From NCBI GenBank assembly GCA_900112785.1, contig FONB01000006.1, positions 186,001 to 250,000 on the forward strand: a stretch of DNA of 64,000 nt, given 5' to 3'. The translations under genes and the position numbers were made by a program. The notes under the pieces are model-generated. The model was not told where the DNA came from. It made no database searches and saw nothing but the letters and a program-made list of their open reading frames with translations. The DNA is from Phytobacter palmae. GTDB taxonomy: Bacteria; Pseudomonadota; Gammaproteobacteria; Enterobacterales; Enterobacteriaceae. The first letter of the stretch is position 1. Each line of letters opens with the position of its first letter. This document shows, piece by piece, positions 1-9,681 of the stretch.

Positions 1-620
1 CAGACCTCCCCCATCCATTGCCCGGTGTCGTTTAATGCCCGCCACATCTCAGTATAAAAAAAACGGGAATGGCGGCCTGATTTAAATTCCCGAGGGTTAA
101 CTCCCTTAACCTCTTCCAGTGACCACCCCGTCAGGAGAGTGAAAGCCGGATTAATGCTAATAATATTATTTTCACCGTCGGTTACGACAATGGCTTCCTG
201 GCTGGCCTCAAACACGGCCGCCGCAATTTTCATTTGCTCCTGCGCCTTTTTGCGCTCGGTAATGTTCTGAACATAGACCAGCCTCGCCGGTAGTCCCTGA
301 TCAGGATAAAACGTCACGGACTCTGAAAAGACCGTCATCTGCGATCCATCATGATGCAGAACAGGCCATTCTCCACCAAGGCGGGTGCCTTCTTTCAAAA
401 ATTGATAATGGCGCTCCAGCACAGCCTGTTTATCTGCGGCAGGAAAAATCATGGTGAAGGAGTGATGCAACATCTCATGTTGTGCGTAGCCATAGATATC
501 GCAATAAGCCGGATTAACAGTGAGATAATGCCCATCGTAATCAATTACCGCTATTCCAACGGGACATTTGTCGAGGATTGCCTGAAATAAGCCACTTTCA
601 TCCCAGTGAGTTTTATTCAT
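1..620 (-). CDS. PAS-domain sensor protein, N-terminal part (truncated by window edge)
   Basis: The minus-strand frame opens with ATG at 620 and runs off the left edge, so only the first 206 residues are visible. Two PAS domains can be read: the first at about residues 12-118, ending in a typical PAC-type linker (NITERKKAQEQ, 119-129), and the second from about 135, containing the 'AIVVTDGENNIISINPAF' pattern. No signal peptide or membrane segment is visible, so this end is probably cytoplasmic. Tandem PAS modules of this kind usually sense redox state, oxygen or small ligands and pass the signal to a C-terminal GGDEF/EAL or histidine kinase domain. The output domain is outside the window, so the function stays open. 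The gene is divergent from the alcohol dehydrogenase at 1433. Confidence 0.75.
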   Translation of the reverse strand, partial: MNKTHWDESGLFQAILDKCPVGIAVIDYDGHYLTVNPAYCDIYGYAQHEMLHHSFTMIFPAADKQAVLERHYQFLKEGTRLGGEWPVLHHDGSQMTVFSESVTFYPDQGLPARLVYVQNITERKKAQEQMKIAAAVFEASQEAIVVTDGENNIISINPAFTLLTGWSLEEVKGVNPREFKSGRHSRFFYTEMWRALNDTGQWMGEV

Positions 621-1432
621 ATTGCCCCCGCCACGATAAAACACGGTGATTTTCCCTCAGTGCGTATTCACTGTTGCAACCCCACTCCATAATAATCAAA
701 CTCAATATGGGCACCGGCAGTTAACAGGCTTATGACGCGGAAAATTACAGAACCTAATTATCTTATTCAATGTATATATCATGTATTTTTTCGCGTTGTC
801 TGGAAATATTTTCTCTGGAAAATCACCCCCATTAGCGTTAATGAGTGTCTTTCACTACACGGTGATTAAAAGAGACGTATCCATCCTGGCTTAAACATAA
901 CGGACCGGACTTTCTCCCTGACCGGATGATATCGCTCAACAGACGAGAGCACAGAGATAAGCCTACAGGTCAATCATAGCATCCTCCCGCCAACAGCTCA
1001 GATCTCCGCCTGTGTATTACCCACACAGTATTTAACTGAACCAGTCGTTGCAGATTTCGCCTTCTGACACACAAAGAGATAACACTTTAAATACAGGTGG
1101 TTACAACTAAAGAACCACATCAATCACAAACCGGACATGCTTTCTCATTGGCCATTTTCGCATGCTCCTTTACAACAATTTAATAACATAAAGTGATGAT
1201 TAGAAACCCCATCTGTAAATAAAACTGATGCTTTTTGTTAAAAAACCCTTTGTTTTGTGAGGTTGTTCACTGTTCCCTGTCAGCTTTTCCTTAACATTGC
1301 CTGCGCATGTTCAGTCAGCGCTTTTATTCGCATCATCAGAGTATCGTTATTCTGGGGTACTCATATTTTGCCAGGAGTTTAAACGCAGTCATGGACACTC
1401 TCACAATCACATTTATGAACAGGGGATGATCA
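621..1432. other. 812-bp AT-rich intergenic region between PAS sensor and alcohol dehydrogenase
   Basis: No gene-length reading frame with good start signals is visible. The region holds the divergent control sequences of the PAS gene and the alcohol dehydrogenase. The only coding-like signal is a minus-strand 11-codon frame at 1120-1155 preceded by AAAGGAG nine bases upstream; it is treated as a weak observation. I did not find a convincing sigma-54 or sigma-70 promoter by eye. Confidence 0.6.
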
Positions 1433-2599
1433 ATGTCGACATATTATTTTCTACCAACACGAAATGTATTTGGTGAAGGTAGTGTTCAGGAAGCCGGTAC
1501 GTTGGCAAAAACGTTAAATGTGAAAAAAATCCTTATCGTCACGGATGCATTTCTGGCAAAAAACGGCATGGCGGATAATGTCGCGAAAATTTATCAGGAA
1601 GCCGGTATCGATGTGCATATATTCGGCGGCGCGGAACCAAACCCCACGGATAAAAACGTCGCTGCAGGTATCGAATGCTATCGCGAACATGGCTGTAACG
1701 GGATTGTCTCACTCGGCGGCGGTTCGTCTCATGACTGCGCAAAGGGTATTGGTCTGGTTGCGGCAAATGGCGGGAATATTCGCGATTACGAAGGGGTTGA
1801 TAAATCCAGCAATGATATGATCCCATTGATGGCGATTAATACCACTGCGGGTACCGCTTCTGAAATTACCCGCTTCTGTATTATTACCGATACAGAGCGC
1901 AAGGTGAAAATGGCGATTGTGGACTGGCGCGTCACACCGCAAATCTCCATCAACGATCCGGTACTGATGGTCGGTATGCCCCCTTCGCTTACCGCTGCGA
2001 CCGGCATGGATGCGCTGACGCACGCTATCGAAGCTTATGTGTCGACAATGGCTAATCCACTTACCGATGCCGCCGCATTACAAGCCATTAAAATGATCAC
2101 GCAATATCTGCCTAAAGCGGTAGCGAACGGTGAATATATGAAGGCCAGGGATAATATGGCCTATGCCCAGTATCTCGCCGGGATTGCGTTTAATAACGCC
2201 TCACTGGGTTATGTCCATGCGATGGCGCACCAGTTGGGCGGGTTCTATAACCTTCCTCATGGCGTATGTAATGCGATTCTCCTGCCATACGTTGAGTCTT
2301 TTAACCTTATCGGCAACCTTAATCGCTTCCGCGATATTGCAGAAGCCATGGGTGAGAAAGTCGCCGGACTGTCGACCGACGAAGCCGCGGTGAAAGCGAT
2401 CGCCGCGATTCGTCGCCTGAGCAGACAGGTGGGTATTCCTGCCGATCTGAAAAGCCTTGGGGTTAAACCGGAAGACTTTGCCATTATGGCGGAGAACGCG
2501 AAAAAAGATGTTTGTCAGTTAACCAACCCAAGAAAAGCGACGAAAGAGCAGGTTATCGAGCTTTATCGTCAGGCTTACGAAGGCGAAGGTGCGCTCTGA
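1433..2599 (+). CDS. Iron-containing (group III) alcohol dehydrogenase, YiaY/DhaT-like
   Basis: This 388-residue protein is a group III Fe-dependent NAD(P)-linked alcohol dehydrogenase. It shows the cofactor-binding GGGSSHD segment at 95-101 and the metal ligands of the family at Asp193, His197, His262 and His276 (in GMDALTHAIEAY and GYVHAMAHQLGGFYNLPHG). It resembles E. coli YiaY more than DhaT, for example in DCAKGIGLVAANGG and TAGTASEITRFCIITD. Likely reaction: reversible oxidation of a short-chain alcohol or diol to the aldehyde in the cytoplasm; the true substrate cannot be told from sequence. The start is ATG with AGGGGATG just upstream. It stands alone and ends at a terminator shared with pgaD. 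It could be a lactaldehyde- or propanediol-type enzyme. Confidence 0.9.
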   Translation: MSTYYFLPTRNVFGEGSVQEAGTLAKTLNVKKILIVTDAFLAKNGMADNVAKIYQEAGIDVHIFGGAEPNPTDKNVAAGIECYREHGCNGIVSLGGGSSHDCAKGIGLVAANGGNIRDYEGVDKSSNDMIPLMAINTTAGTASEITRFCIITDTERKVKMAIVDWRVTPQISINDPVLMVGMPPSLTAATGMDALTHAIEAYVSTMANPLTDAAALQAIKMITQYLPKAVANGEYMKARDNMAYAQYLAGIAFNNASLGYVHAMAHQLGGFYNLPHGVCNAILLPYVESFNLIGNLNRFRDIAEAMGEKVAGLSTDEAAVKAIAAIRRLSRQVGIPADLKSLGVKPEDFAIMAENAKKDVCQLTNPRKATKEQVIELYRQAYEGEGAL

Positions 2600-2632
2600 A
2601 AAAACGCCGCTTAGCGTATAACGGCAGGTGAC

Positions 2633-2668
2633 AAAGAGATCCACGCTCAGGCGTGGCTCTCTTTTTTG
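2633..2668. terminator. Bidirectional intrinsic terminator between the alcohol dehydrogenase and pgaD
   Basis: GAGATCCACGC (2636-2646), loop TCAG, GCGTGGCTCTC (2651-2661), then six T on the plus strand: an 11-bp stem with one mismatch. On the minus strand the same hairpin is followed by TTTGTC, a weaker tail. The pgaD stop codon (2647-2649) lies inside the loop, so the hairpin also serves as the end of the pga transcript. Confidence 0.75.
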
Positions 2669-3111
2669 CTGACAAGGCTGTCCTGGTTTTCTGCCAGCAT
2701 TTTTGCCAGCCAGACGCGGTCAATCGCGCCGGTGTCATAATGGGCAAGGGTAAAGACCTGGGCCCGGCTCATCGCCTGCGCAAGTTCAGGTGTGATATTA
2801 AAACTTGCCGCCACTTCATGATCTTCAAGCCCTGGCCGACGCTGACGACGCTCGACACGAAAGCGTAGCTGGTTATATTTGGCCCAGAGAATAAGTGCCA
2901 GACTGATCGTACATGCCACCAGTAGATAGACACTCAGGGTGCTGAGCGTGGTATAAAACGGTCGCACGCCCATAAAGGGATCATGTTTTATTGCCACCAC
3001 CAGCCCGCTTGCGATGAGCCAGCAAAACCCCAGCCAGGCAATAAGCGTTAAAAGCACATCAAGCAGGCGCGGAAAGAGGCGCTGTTCAGTAAAGATTAAC
3101 GGTTCGATCAT
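2647..3111 (-). CDS. pgaD: PgaD, inner-membrane partner of the PNAG synthase
   Basis: A 154-residue inner-membrane protein, last gene of pgaABCD. Two hydrophobic segments are visible at about residues 13-45 and 58-82, followed by a basic, charged cytoplasmic tail. In E. coli PgaD binds PgaC, and both bind cyclic-di-GMP, which turns on polymerisation of beta-1,6-N-acetylglucosamine. The match to the family rests on position, length, membrane topology and the N-terminal '[20 protein letters not shown]' pattern. The ATG overlaps the pgaC stop in an ATGA junction, so translation is coupled. The stop codon falls inside the terminator hairpin. Confidence 0.88.
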   Translation of the reverse strand: MIEPLIFTEQRLFPRLLDVLLTLIAWLGFCWLIASGLVVAIKHDPFMGVRPFYTTLSTLSVYLLVACTISLALILWAKYNQLRFRVERRQRRPGLEDHEVAASFNITPELAQAMSRAQVFTLAHYDTGAIDRVWLAKMLAENQDSLVSKKESHA

Positions 3112-4442
3112 GGTTCAATTCTCCCGATACCGCGGTCGGGGCTGACCCAACGAGCTCTGCTGCGTTTACGCCGCAGCATAACTTTCGGGAAAGCCACCAG
3201 AGTTGTGAACAGGCTCAACATCCAGTACACCACCGGAAACCAGATAACCCAGAACAACGACGCGGCGATGCCTTTTTCATAGCGCCGTTCAATAAACAGA
3301 CTGACCGCAAATTGCACAAGGCAAACGACGCCAAGCATCAGGCCAGTAAATGCAGGTGGAAACAGATGTTGAACATACAGTGAATCGGGCATGGGGATGA
3401 TAAGCCCGATGAGAAAGAGCACAATTGTCATCGCATAGGCGAATGCCCACACGCTGGACATACAAAATTCAATAAATAGCGGCCACATGCGCCGGTATTC
3501 CCAGCCCCACAGGCGACGCATATTGACAATAAAGACTTCGGCCCCTCCCTGTGCCCAGCGCAGACGCTGCTTCCAGAGCCCTTTTAACGTCTCAGGCATC
3601 AGTATCCAGCACAGCGCCCGGGGTTCAAAAAAGATGGACCAGTGGCGCAATTGCAACTTCCAGCTGATATCAATGTCTTCGGTGATCATATCCGGGCTCC
3701 AGTAGCCCACTTCTGCCAGTGCACGGCGACGAAACGCGGCAATGACCCCCGAAACCGTAAAAACCTGCCCATAGACACGTTGGGTTCGCTTAATCAACCC
3801 GATGATTGACGAAAACTCGCCGACCTGTACCCGTCCGATAAGCGTTGATCGCGTGCGAATACGCGGGTTGCCGGTAACTGCGCCCACGCGTGGGTGATTC
3901 AATAACGGCGCGACCATATATGCCGCCGCATCTTTATCCAGCAGAGCGTCACCATCAATGCAGACCAGAAAATCACTGCGTGCCGCAGCTGCGCCGGCTG
4001 CAAGCGCAATCGCTTTTCCCTGATTTTCAGCCAGATGAATGACCCGCAGCCGCGTATACTCGTTAGCTAATTGATCCAGCACGACGCCGGTGTTGTCTTT
4101 CGAGCCATCATTAATGGCGATGACTTCGATATTTTGGTAACGCTGGGCCAGGGCGGCCTCGATGGTTTCCCGCGCATTCAGCCCTTCGTTAAAGCACGGT
4201 ATAAGGATGGAAATCAGCGGATCTCCCTCAAGCGTTGGTGCGGGTGTCCCTTCTCCCCAGGGCCAGTACCGCTCACGATGAAACCAGAAATAGAGGCCGC
4301 CGCTCATCCACAGTGCAGACATAAACAATGGCCAGAAAAAGACGAAATCCAGGATCACTTCACCTGTAAAAACCACCGCCACGCCGAGCGGAAAACTGAA
4401 CATCAGGCAAAGGATCAGGAATGCGATGATGCGATCGGTCAT
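3108..4442 (-). CDS. pgaC: PgaC, poly-beta-1,6-N-acetyl-D-glucosamine synthase
   Basis: A 444-residue processive family 2 glycosyltransferase of the inner membrane that polymerises UDP-GlcNAc into PNAG. Visible GT-A motifs in order: the nucleotide-binding Asp in NDGSKDNT (about 111-118), the DxD-type DGDALLD (about 163-169), TEDIDISWK (about 252-260) with the catalytic Asp, and QRLRWAQGG (about 291-299), the product-binding Q(R)xRW motif. Hydrophobic segments flank the catalytic domain: two at the N-terminus and about three near the C-terminus. Length equals that of E. coli PgaC (about 441). It overlaps pgaB upstream and pgaD downstream by four bases each (ATGA), so the synthase subunits are made in step. 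Confidence 0.95.
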   Translation of the reverse strand: MTDRIIAFLILCLMFSFPLGVAVVFTGEVILDFVFFWPLFMSALWMSGGLYFWFHRERYWPWGEGTPAPTLEGDPLISILIPCFNEGLNARETIEAALAQRYQNIEVIAINDGSKDNTGVVLDQLANEYTRLRVIHLAENQGKAIALAAGAAAARSDFLVCIDGDALLDKDAAAYMVAPLLNHPRVGAVTGNPRIRTRSTLIGRVQVGEFSSIIGLIKRTQRVYGQVFTVSGVIAAFRRRALAEVGYWSPDMITEDIDISWKLQLRHWSIFFEPRALCWILMPETLKGLWKQRLRWAQGGAEVFIVNMRRLWGWEYRRMWPLFIEFCMSSVWAFAYAMTIVLFLIGLIIPMPDSLYVQHLFPPAFTGLMLGVVCLVQFAVSLFIERRYEKGIAASLFWVIWFPVVYWMLSLFTTLVAFPKVMLRRKRSRARWVSPDRGIGRIEP

Positions 4443-6454
4443 TTTTGTGGATACCAGTATGATGAGAAAGCGGGACGTAACTCCGCCATCCGGGGTTGGT
4501 TGTTGATGAAATCATCCGGGTAATAGCCAAAGTTTTTGGCGCCACTCAGCCTAAGCTGTTGCATCCACCCGATAAGCATTTCATCACTGATGCCGTCCTG
4601 CCCTGCCCCTTTGCGCCAGTCACGCGCCTGCAACTCAAAGACCGTTTTCTGCAGCGCGCCGGGGTAACGGGCCACGCGACCGACCAGCCTGTCCAGCCAG
4701 TTGTTCGCGTCTTTCGGCGGAATATTTTCCATGAGCGGCATCGCCATTGGTGCCGTCCAGTCATAGGTGCCAAGGAAATCATTCAGGTTTTGGGCAAACC
4801 AGGTTTCACTGTGTGGCTCCAGAACCGGCATCGCGTAGATATTGCGCGCCGTTTTCACTTGCGGACCCCGAATGGATCGTACGGTTTGCGTCAGCTGTTC
4901 AGTGAACTCGATAAGCGCCCGACTTTTAAAGCGCGTCCAGCGCTCAAGTAGCTGAGGATTGGCGCGAATCTGCGCAATCGAATGCGGAAACCCGGCCGCG
5001 CGATATGCATCCAGCGCAGCCGGAGAGGCATCTTCATAGTCGGTCAGAAATGCGTCATCGTGAAACAAAATGCCCTGAAAGCTGGCATGGCGAGCCAAAT
5101 CTTCGTAAATGTCGTTGATACGCTTACGGGCCACAGCGCTCCAGGGGGAGAGCCGCGCATAATGCCTGCTGTCAGGCGCTGTACGCCCGAGTCCAGGCGA
5201 CCACGCCGTCACGCGAGGAACAGAAGCATCGAGATCGAATGTCAGCACCGGCATCCAGGCATACACACTCACCGCAGCGCGGGTCTGGAGTTGCCATGCG
5301 ACAAAGTTGAATAAATCGGCGCGCATCGGCAGCCAGCGGTTCGGGAAATAGAGCGCCTGCACATTGCCATCACCTTTTGGGTCAGCATAGGCCTGCAAAA
5401 AAACATGAGTGATGTGCATATCAAAAACGCGCTGAATGAGCACATCGATATTTTTACGCTGCTGGGCGGGGTTTTTGTCATATACATAATCCAGATCGAT
5501 ATGCATAACCCGCATGGACTCAGGCTCTCTGATCTGCGCTACCTGGTCGGCAAACTCACGAAGCGACGGATTACCGGAGATAAGCATACGGGGAATATTT
5601 CCCAGATTCGCCGCATTGGCCAGCCCCTGATTGAGAGTAAAGGCCATCTGATAACCCTGCTGCTGCGCCAGCCTCAACGTCGTGCCACTCGCCGCACCAT
5701 ACGGCCATACCCACGCACGCGGTGGTTGCCCCGTCACCTCGGTAATTTTCCGGCTGATACGCACAAGGTCAGTTTTCATGCGTTGTTCAAACTGCGTATC
5801 GGTTTCGTATTGCCCCGTAACGTCATTGAATCCGCGATTAGCCGCAGCAGGCTCAAGGCTGCCCTGTGGATTCGCCTTTTGCCCATAGTGCGAAGACCAG
5901 GTATGTGCGCCAATTTCCACCAGTGACGACATGCTCGCTTCACGCACCATTTGCCATGTCGCGAATTTATCGCGTGGCGTTTTGAGCCCGCCAAAATCAA
6001 CCGGAACATTTGCCGGCGCATCAACCCAAATGCCGACAGGCGCCCATAAAGCATGCCATTGATAGGATTTGAGCAGCGGCAAAACGCGCCGAATAAAGCT
6101 GCTGTAACCGTCATCAAATGTCAGTAGTACCGCTTTCGGCGGCAGGACACTCTTTCCGGCGTGCGCATCCAGCACCTGCTGCACGCTTACCACGTGGTAG
6201 CCATTATCATGCAGCCAGGCAAACTGATCGTTAAGCGCGCTGGTGCGCACTGAAAGATAACGCTGGTCCGCCGCGTTATCCTCGACGTCATGATACGCCA
6301 GCACCAGGAAGCTATTCTTCGGCCAGGGCTGCTGTGCATAGAGCGGCGCCCTTTCGGAGGGGGAAAGGTAGCGTGGCGCTGGCGCGCTTATGCAGGCGGT
6401 TGCCAGTACCCACCCCGCAGTCATAATTGCGATACGTAGCCAGTGTTTAAACAT
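4439..6454 (-). CDS. pgaB: PgaB, PNAG N-deacetylase lipoprotein
   Basis: A 671-residue outer-membrane lipoprotein that partly deacetylates PNAG in the periplasm before export. The N-terminus is a lipoprotein signal with a lipobox-like LATAC (Cys at about 21). A family 4 carbohydrate esterase domain follows, with the metal/catalytic motif LTFDDGY (about 112-118) and the His motif GAHTWSSH (about 182-189). The C-terminal half (about 310-671) is the glycoside-hydrolase-like PNAG-binding domain, with 'HIDLDYVYD' at its beginning. Length matches E. coli PgaB (672). It starts eight bases after pgaA stops and overlaps pgaC by four bases. Confidence 0.95.
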   Translation of the reverse strand: MFKHWLRIAIMTAGWVLATACISAPAPRYLSPSERAPLYAQQPWPKNSFLVLAYHDVEDNAADQRYLSVRTSALNDQFAWLHDNGYHVVSVQQVLDAHAGKSVLPPKAVLLTFDDGYSSFIRRVLPLLKSYQWHALWAPVGIWVDAPANVPVDFGGLKTPRDKFATWQMVREASMSSLVEIGAHTWSSHYGQKANPQGSLEPAAANRGFNDVTGQYETDTQFEQRMKTDLVRISRKITEVTGQPPRAWVWPYGAASGTTLRLAQQQGYQMAFTLNQGLANAANLGNIPRMLISGNPSLREFADQVAQIREPESMRVMHIDLDYVYDKNPAQQRKNIDVLIQRVFDMHITHVFLQAYADPKGDGNVQALYFPNRWLPMRADLFNFVAWQLQTRAAVSVYAWMPVLTFDLDASVPRVTAWSPGLGRTAPDSRHYARLSPWSAVARKRINDIYEDLARHASFQGILFHDDAFLTDYEDASPAALDAYRAAGFPHSIAQIRANPQLLERWTRFKSRALIEFTEQLTQTVRSIRGPQVKTARNIYAMPVLEPHSETWFAQNLNDFLGTYDWTAPMAMPLMENIPPKDANNWLDRLVGRVARYPGALQKTVFELQARDWRKGAGQDGISDEMLIGWMQQLRLSGAKNFGYYPDDFINNQPRMAELRPAFSSYWYPQK

Positions 6455-6462
6455 GATCGTCC

Positions 6463-8925
6463 TTAAAACCTGACATTCAGATCAAAAGCGAGGGCGATAT
6501 TTCGCTCACGCTTGCCATCGTAAGGACGTTTGTCCCAGGAGAGCGTCACCCCGGCATCCACTACGTTATTCCATTGAATGCGCTGCCCGTAGCCAAGTTG
6601 CGTGATGGCACCGCTATTGTGTCCTTTTTGCCAGTAGCCGCCCGCCCCGGCGATAAACTGCTGTTTCCAGACGGTATCGTAATGGCGATACAGCACGTGC
6701 TCCGCACGCAGGCCAGCAACGGCCGAAACGTCACGCCTGGGATTGTAATAAGGCACATTGTCTTTGCTGTTGTGGCTGGCGTTGATCGCGGGGATGAAAT
6801 CCAGCGTAAAACGCGGCTGGGTCCATAATCTCTCTTTGCCGCTGATGCCGTACTCCAGGCGATCATTGCCATCCGTAAAATGGGCGCCCGCAAGTGAAAA
6901 GTGGTACTCGCGACGTTCGTTGTGATACCACCGCAGCCAGAGGTCGCCGCCGTTGGCATTCACGCCGTTGCGTAACGCACGCAGCGGCGTATTACGCGAC
7001 AACCGCTCCGCCGAACCACCCACTCGCCAGTTGTCATTGAAATCGTGCCAGGCAGAAAGCCGTCCTCCGATTTTCTGCCCGTCGCCATAGTTACGCCCGG
7101 ACACTTCCAGTTCGGCCCAGTTATCACGAGAGGTCCATTCCGCACCGGCACCGATATCGCGGTTAATGCCCTTGCCCTCTTCAAATTCACCGCTGGCATA
7201 ATTAAAGCCCGCGAAGAGTCGCCAGTTATCGTTAATGGGCGGGCTGTACAGGGTGGTATTCAGAGTGAAATCATGTTTACCGCTAATGGGGTTGTCCGAC
7301 GAAATCCCCTGCGTGCCGCTGACACGCAGCTCCGCTTTGTTGTGCACCGCCAGCAGACGTTCAAGCTGCCGGGTGGCGAAATCATCGGGACTGCGTGCGA
7401 CGACATCACTTGTCAGTTCACTGGCCTGCCGCCACTCCTGCAATTCAAGCGCCGTCGATGCCTGCTGTCTCTCCAGCGTCAGGTTGGTCGGTTCAATGAC
7501 CTCAGCAAGCTTAAGCTCGCGTTCTGCTGCGTGCGGGAGGCCCCGCGCCAGCAGAACCGACGCCAGGGCAATACGCAAATCCTGATTACCAGCAGCCTTG
7601 CTCACCAGCGTTTGTGCTTGTTGTTGCGCGGCGGTTAAGTCATTGGTTGCTAAGAAATAGTCGATAAGCAATGACTGACCGAGCAGCCAGTTATCGTTAG
7701 GTTGCGGTGTGGATGAACCCTCGAAGTAGATCATGTAAGGGCTTTTGCTGATGTAGGTGTTCAGTTGCTGCTTTGCTTCATCGAAGTGGTTATTGTCGAG
7801 TCGGGCATAGAAAAGGTCTTGTTGGTCATCCATGCTGAGCGGCATCACCGCTACAGGGCCATGCGGAAAGAAAACCTCCTCCAGCATCGCTTCGGCTTTA
7901 TCAGGCTGGCGCTCAGCAAGCCAGGCAGAAGCAACCCAGCGCCGGGCATAATTGGGGACATGTTGTCCATCGGCCTCCAGCGCGTTGTACTCGGCAATGA
8001 CCTCAGCACTCCGTTTGCGAATGACCAGGGCGCCCAGTCTGTCGATTCTGGCGCGCCGCACATCTTTTTGCGCCCCGGGGTTATCTTTCCATGCAGCGAT
8101 AAATGCGTCATAACGGGCAAGTGCTTTATCAGCCACCAGATACCGTTCTTCTTCGTTGCGGGCTGGCGTAAAGGCCGCGCGTACTGTCTGAGCGGCGGCA
8201 TCGAGTTCAAGCTGGCGGGCGATCGCATCAGACTGCGGGTTACGTTCGGAAAGTGTCAGCGCGGGGCCGGATATACGGTTAGCGGACATGGCGGACAGCA
8301 GTGTCGGAACCACATTTTTTCTTACCGGTGACGCCGTATCAACTCGGGTAGCAGCCAGTAACGCATCCCAGTTTTTCTCCTGCGCCTTGTAAACATAAGC
8401 CAACAGCGCATCACGTTCGGGCCCAGGTGCCAGCGCTGCCCACTGTTGTGCTGCGGTAAGGGCCTCTTCGTTTCGCCGGGCATCGGCGAGAGTCATTATC
8501 CATCCGGTTCGCGCGTCGTTGTTGTCGGGATCCTCAAGCAAAACGCGCTCCCAGACGTTCAATGATTCATCCCACTTTTTCAGATTGCGCAAGGCGCGTG
8601 CCGCGGCTATTTGCCCGCGCACCGGGATGGCCATTTTATCCTGATAGCGCCGCCATACTTCCTGCGTCTGTACATCGTTGTCTGCCCATGCGGATACCTG
8701 TAGCCAGTCGGCAACTTGCTCTGGCGTCAGAGGCGCATTTTGCTCGCGGGCATTGAGATAGGTTAACAGCGGCTGGCGATCCCCTTTTCGCGCCTGAATA
8801 ATCAGCTCATCGTAGGCAGGGTTCGCCCCATAGGCAAAAATCGGCCATATCATGCTCACCGCAAATAAGCAGGTTCCTGATTTAAATAGTTTCGCTGAAT
8901 TAACACGTCGACGAAGAGTAATCAT
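6463..8925 (-). CDS. pgaA: PgaA, outer-membrane PNAG export porin
   Basis: First gene of the PNAG operon, 820 residues from the chosen start. A basic, hydrophobic signal peptide (about 1-34, ending FAYGA) is followed by a TPR-rich periplasmic superhelix (to about residue 510) and a C-terminal 16-strand-type beta-barrel of alternating aromatic strands ending in Phe (FDLNVRF). It binds de-N-acetylated polymer delivered by PgaB and exports it. An ATG at 8931 is in frame, but the GGG at 8932-8934 touches it directly; the ATG at 8925 sits six bases from that Shine-Dalgarno and is preferred. The SD overlaps a GGA motif, as expected for CsrA control. Confidence 0.93.
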   Translation of the reverse strand: MITLRRRVNSAKLFKSGTCLFAVSMIWPIFAYGANPAYDELIIQARKGDRQPLLTYLNAREQNAPLTPEQVADWLQVSAWADNDVQTQEVWRRYQDKMAIPVRGQIAAARALRNLKKWDESLNVWERVLLEDPDNNDARTGWIMTLADARRNEEALTAAQQWAALAPGPERDALLAYVYKAQEKNWDALLAATRVDTASPVRKNVVPTLLSAMSANRISGPALTLSERNPQSDAIARQLELDAAAQTVRAAFTPARNEEERYLVADKALARYDAFIAAWKDNPGAQKDVRRARIDRLGALVIRKRSAEVIAEYNALEADGQHVPNYARRWVASAWLAERQPDKAEAMLEEVFFPHGPVAVMPLSMDDQQDLFYARLDNNHFDEAKQQLNTYISKSPYMIYFEGSSTPQPNDNWLLGQSLLIDYFLATNDLTAAQQQAQTLVSKAAGNQDLRIALASVLLARGLPHAAERELKLAEVIEPTNLTLERQQASTALELQEWRQASELTSDVVARSPDDFATRQLERLLAVHNKAELRVSGTQGISSDNPISGKHDFTLNTTLYSPPINDNWRLFAGFNYASGEFEEGKGINRDIGAGAEWTSRDNWAELEVSGRNYGDGQKIGGRLSAWHDFNDNWRVGGSAERLSRNTPLRALRNGVNANGGDLWLRWYHNERREYHFSLAGAHFTDGNDRLEYGISGKERLWTQPRFTLDFIPAINASHNSKDNVPYYNPRRDVSAVAGLRAEHVLYRHYDTVWKQQFIAGAGGYWQKGHNSGAITQLGYGQRIQWNNVVDAGVTLSWDKRPYDGKRERNIALAFDLNVRF

Positions 8926-9129
8926 AACCATCCCTGCACCTTTATATCGGAAGTGAGCATTTCATTAATTTATTGCCGCAATATGACGAAAAATTAATAA
9001 ACAAACCAGACCTACAAACGCATTACTAAATAAAAGAACTTCATACTTTCCTCCTATTTTTATTTATTAAGACACGAACTATGCAAGCCAATAAAATATA
9101 GAAAAACGCTTAGAAACGTTAGCCTCACT
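8926..9129 (-). promoter_or_regulatory. pgaA 5' leader with candidate CsrA sites
   Basis: About 200 nt separate the likely transcription start from pgaA. GGA-type CsrA core motifs occur as AGGAGGAAA (9047-9055) and CAGGGATGG (8928-8936), the latter covering the pgaA ribosome binding site. In E. coli the pgaABCD leader (234 nt) is repressed by CsrA and relieved by CsrB/C and McaS; similar control is inferred here from position and motif, not shown. The leader also contains a short reading frame, listed separately. Confidence 0.5.
9012..9044 (-). CDS. Candidate 10-codon leader ORF in the pgaA mRNA
   Basis: The frame reads MKFFYLVMRL then TAG. It is preceded by AGGAGG at 9050-9055 with five bases to the ATG, a stronger ribosome site than that of pgaA itself. 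The same AGGAGGA is a candidate CsrA site, so CsrA could block both. It ends 86 nt before the pgaA start. No such leader peptide is known to me for E. coli pgaA. Whether it is translated is unknown; a chance SD-ATG pair in an AT-rich leader is the alternative. Confidence 0.35.
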   Translation of the reverse strand: MKFFYLVMRL

Positions 9130-9135
9130 ATTTTA

Positions 9136-9166
9136 ATTTTGCCATAAGAAAATAAAAAAATGTCAT
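9136..9166 (-). promoter_or_regulatory. Candidate pgaA promoter
   Basis: On the minus strand ATGACA (9161-9166) is followed 19 bases later by CAAAAT (9136-9141), which carries an extended -10 element (TGG before it). The T-rich spacer resembles what I recall of the E. coli pgaA promoter. The predicted start near 9129 gives a leader of about 200 nt, close to the known E. coli length. Confidence 0.4.
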
Positions 9167-9609
9167 TACACCTGAGTAGTAATTACGCTGACAGCCGTAG
9201 AGCCCAGGCGGGACGGGAGATGCAAGCGGCCAGCATTACCCGGCGCGATGATTATTTTACCAGGTGTAGTGCACAGAAATAGCGTTCAAATAACGCAGGG
9301 AGATTATTGATTCCGGCTCTGATGAATTACACGTTTCAGCACCAGAAACAGCAGGCTTTGTTTACCGGTGTCTTACTAAAATACAGATATGGCCACGTAG
9401 CATTCGCAATGGCTTTATCGCGATAAAATAATTTCCCGCATTACCGACACGCATCATAAAAATTTTAGCAGAGTAAATTGCGCAATCGCTGATAAGACCC
9501 ATGCCGTTATAGCCTGTATGAGCGCGAAAATATTTTCTGCCAGGTATGTGCGGTAAAACTCACCTTCTCACAGTGCGGTGGAAAATGTCATGTACGCAGA
9601 AAACGAGAA
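9167..9609. other. Intergenic region upstream of the pga promoter
   Basis: About 440 bp with no supported gene. Short frames here lack Shine-Dalgarno sequences and coding character. In E. coli the activator NhaR binds upstream of pgaA; I could not identify its sites by eye. The neighbouring regulator here is a LysR protein not recognisable as NhaR. Confidence 0.5.
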
Positions 9610-9661
9610 CGACCAGGTGGGCGACAACAGAATGCACTATTCTGCATGCCCGCCCTGGTCG
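9610..9661. repeat. Long imperfect palindrome downstream of the LysR gene
   Basis: Outer arms CGACCAGG / CCTGGTCG enclose GGGCG / CGCCC-like segments and an inner CAGAAT-GCACT-ATTCTG hairpin. It lies just after the stop of the LysR gene at 9682 and could end its transcript, but it has no T-tract; a REP-like intergenic palindrome is more likely. Confidence 0.45.
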
Positions 9662-9681
9662 AAGGAGCCATTCCCGGTCTG

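Noticed and set aside
351-590. 79-codon plus-strand frame opposite the PAS sensor
   Set aside because: The minus strand encodes clear PAS domains here, so the plus frame is a shadow.
621-1432. Possible sigma-54 promoter for the alcohol dehydrogenase
   Set aside because: No GG-N10-GC pair within a TGGCAC-N5-TTGC context was found.
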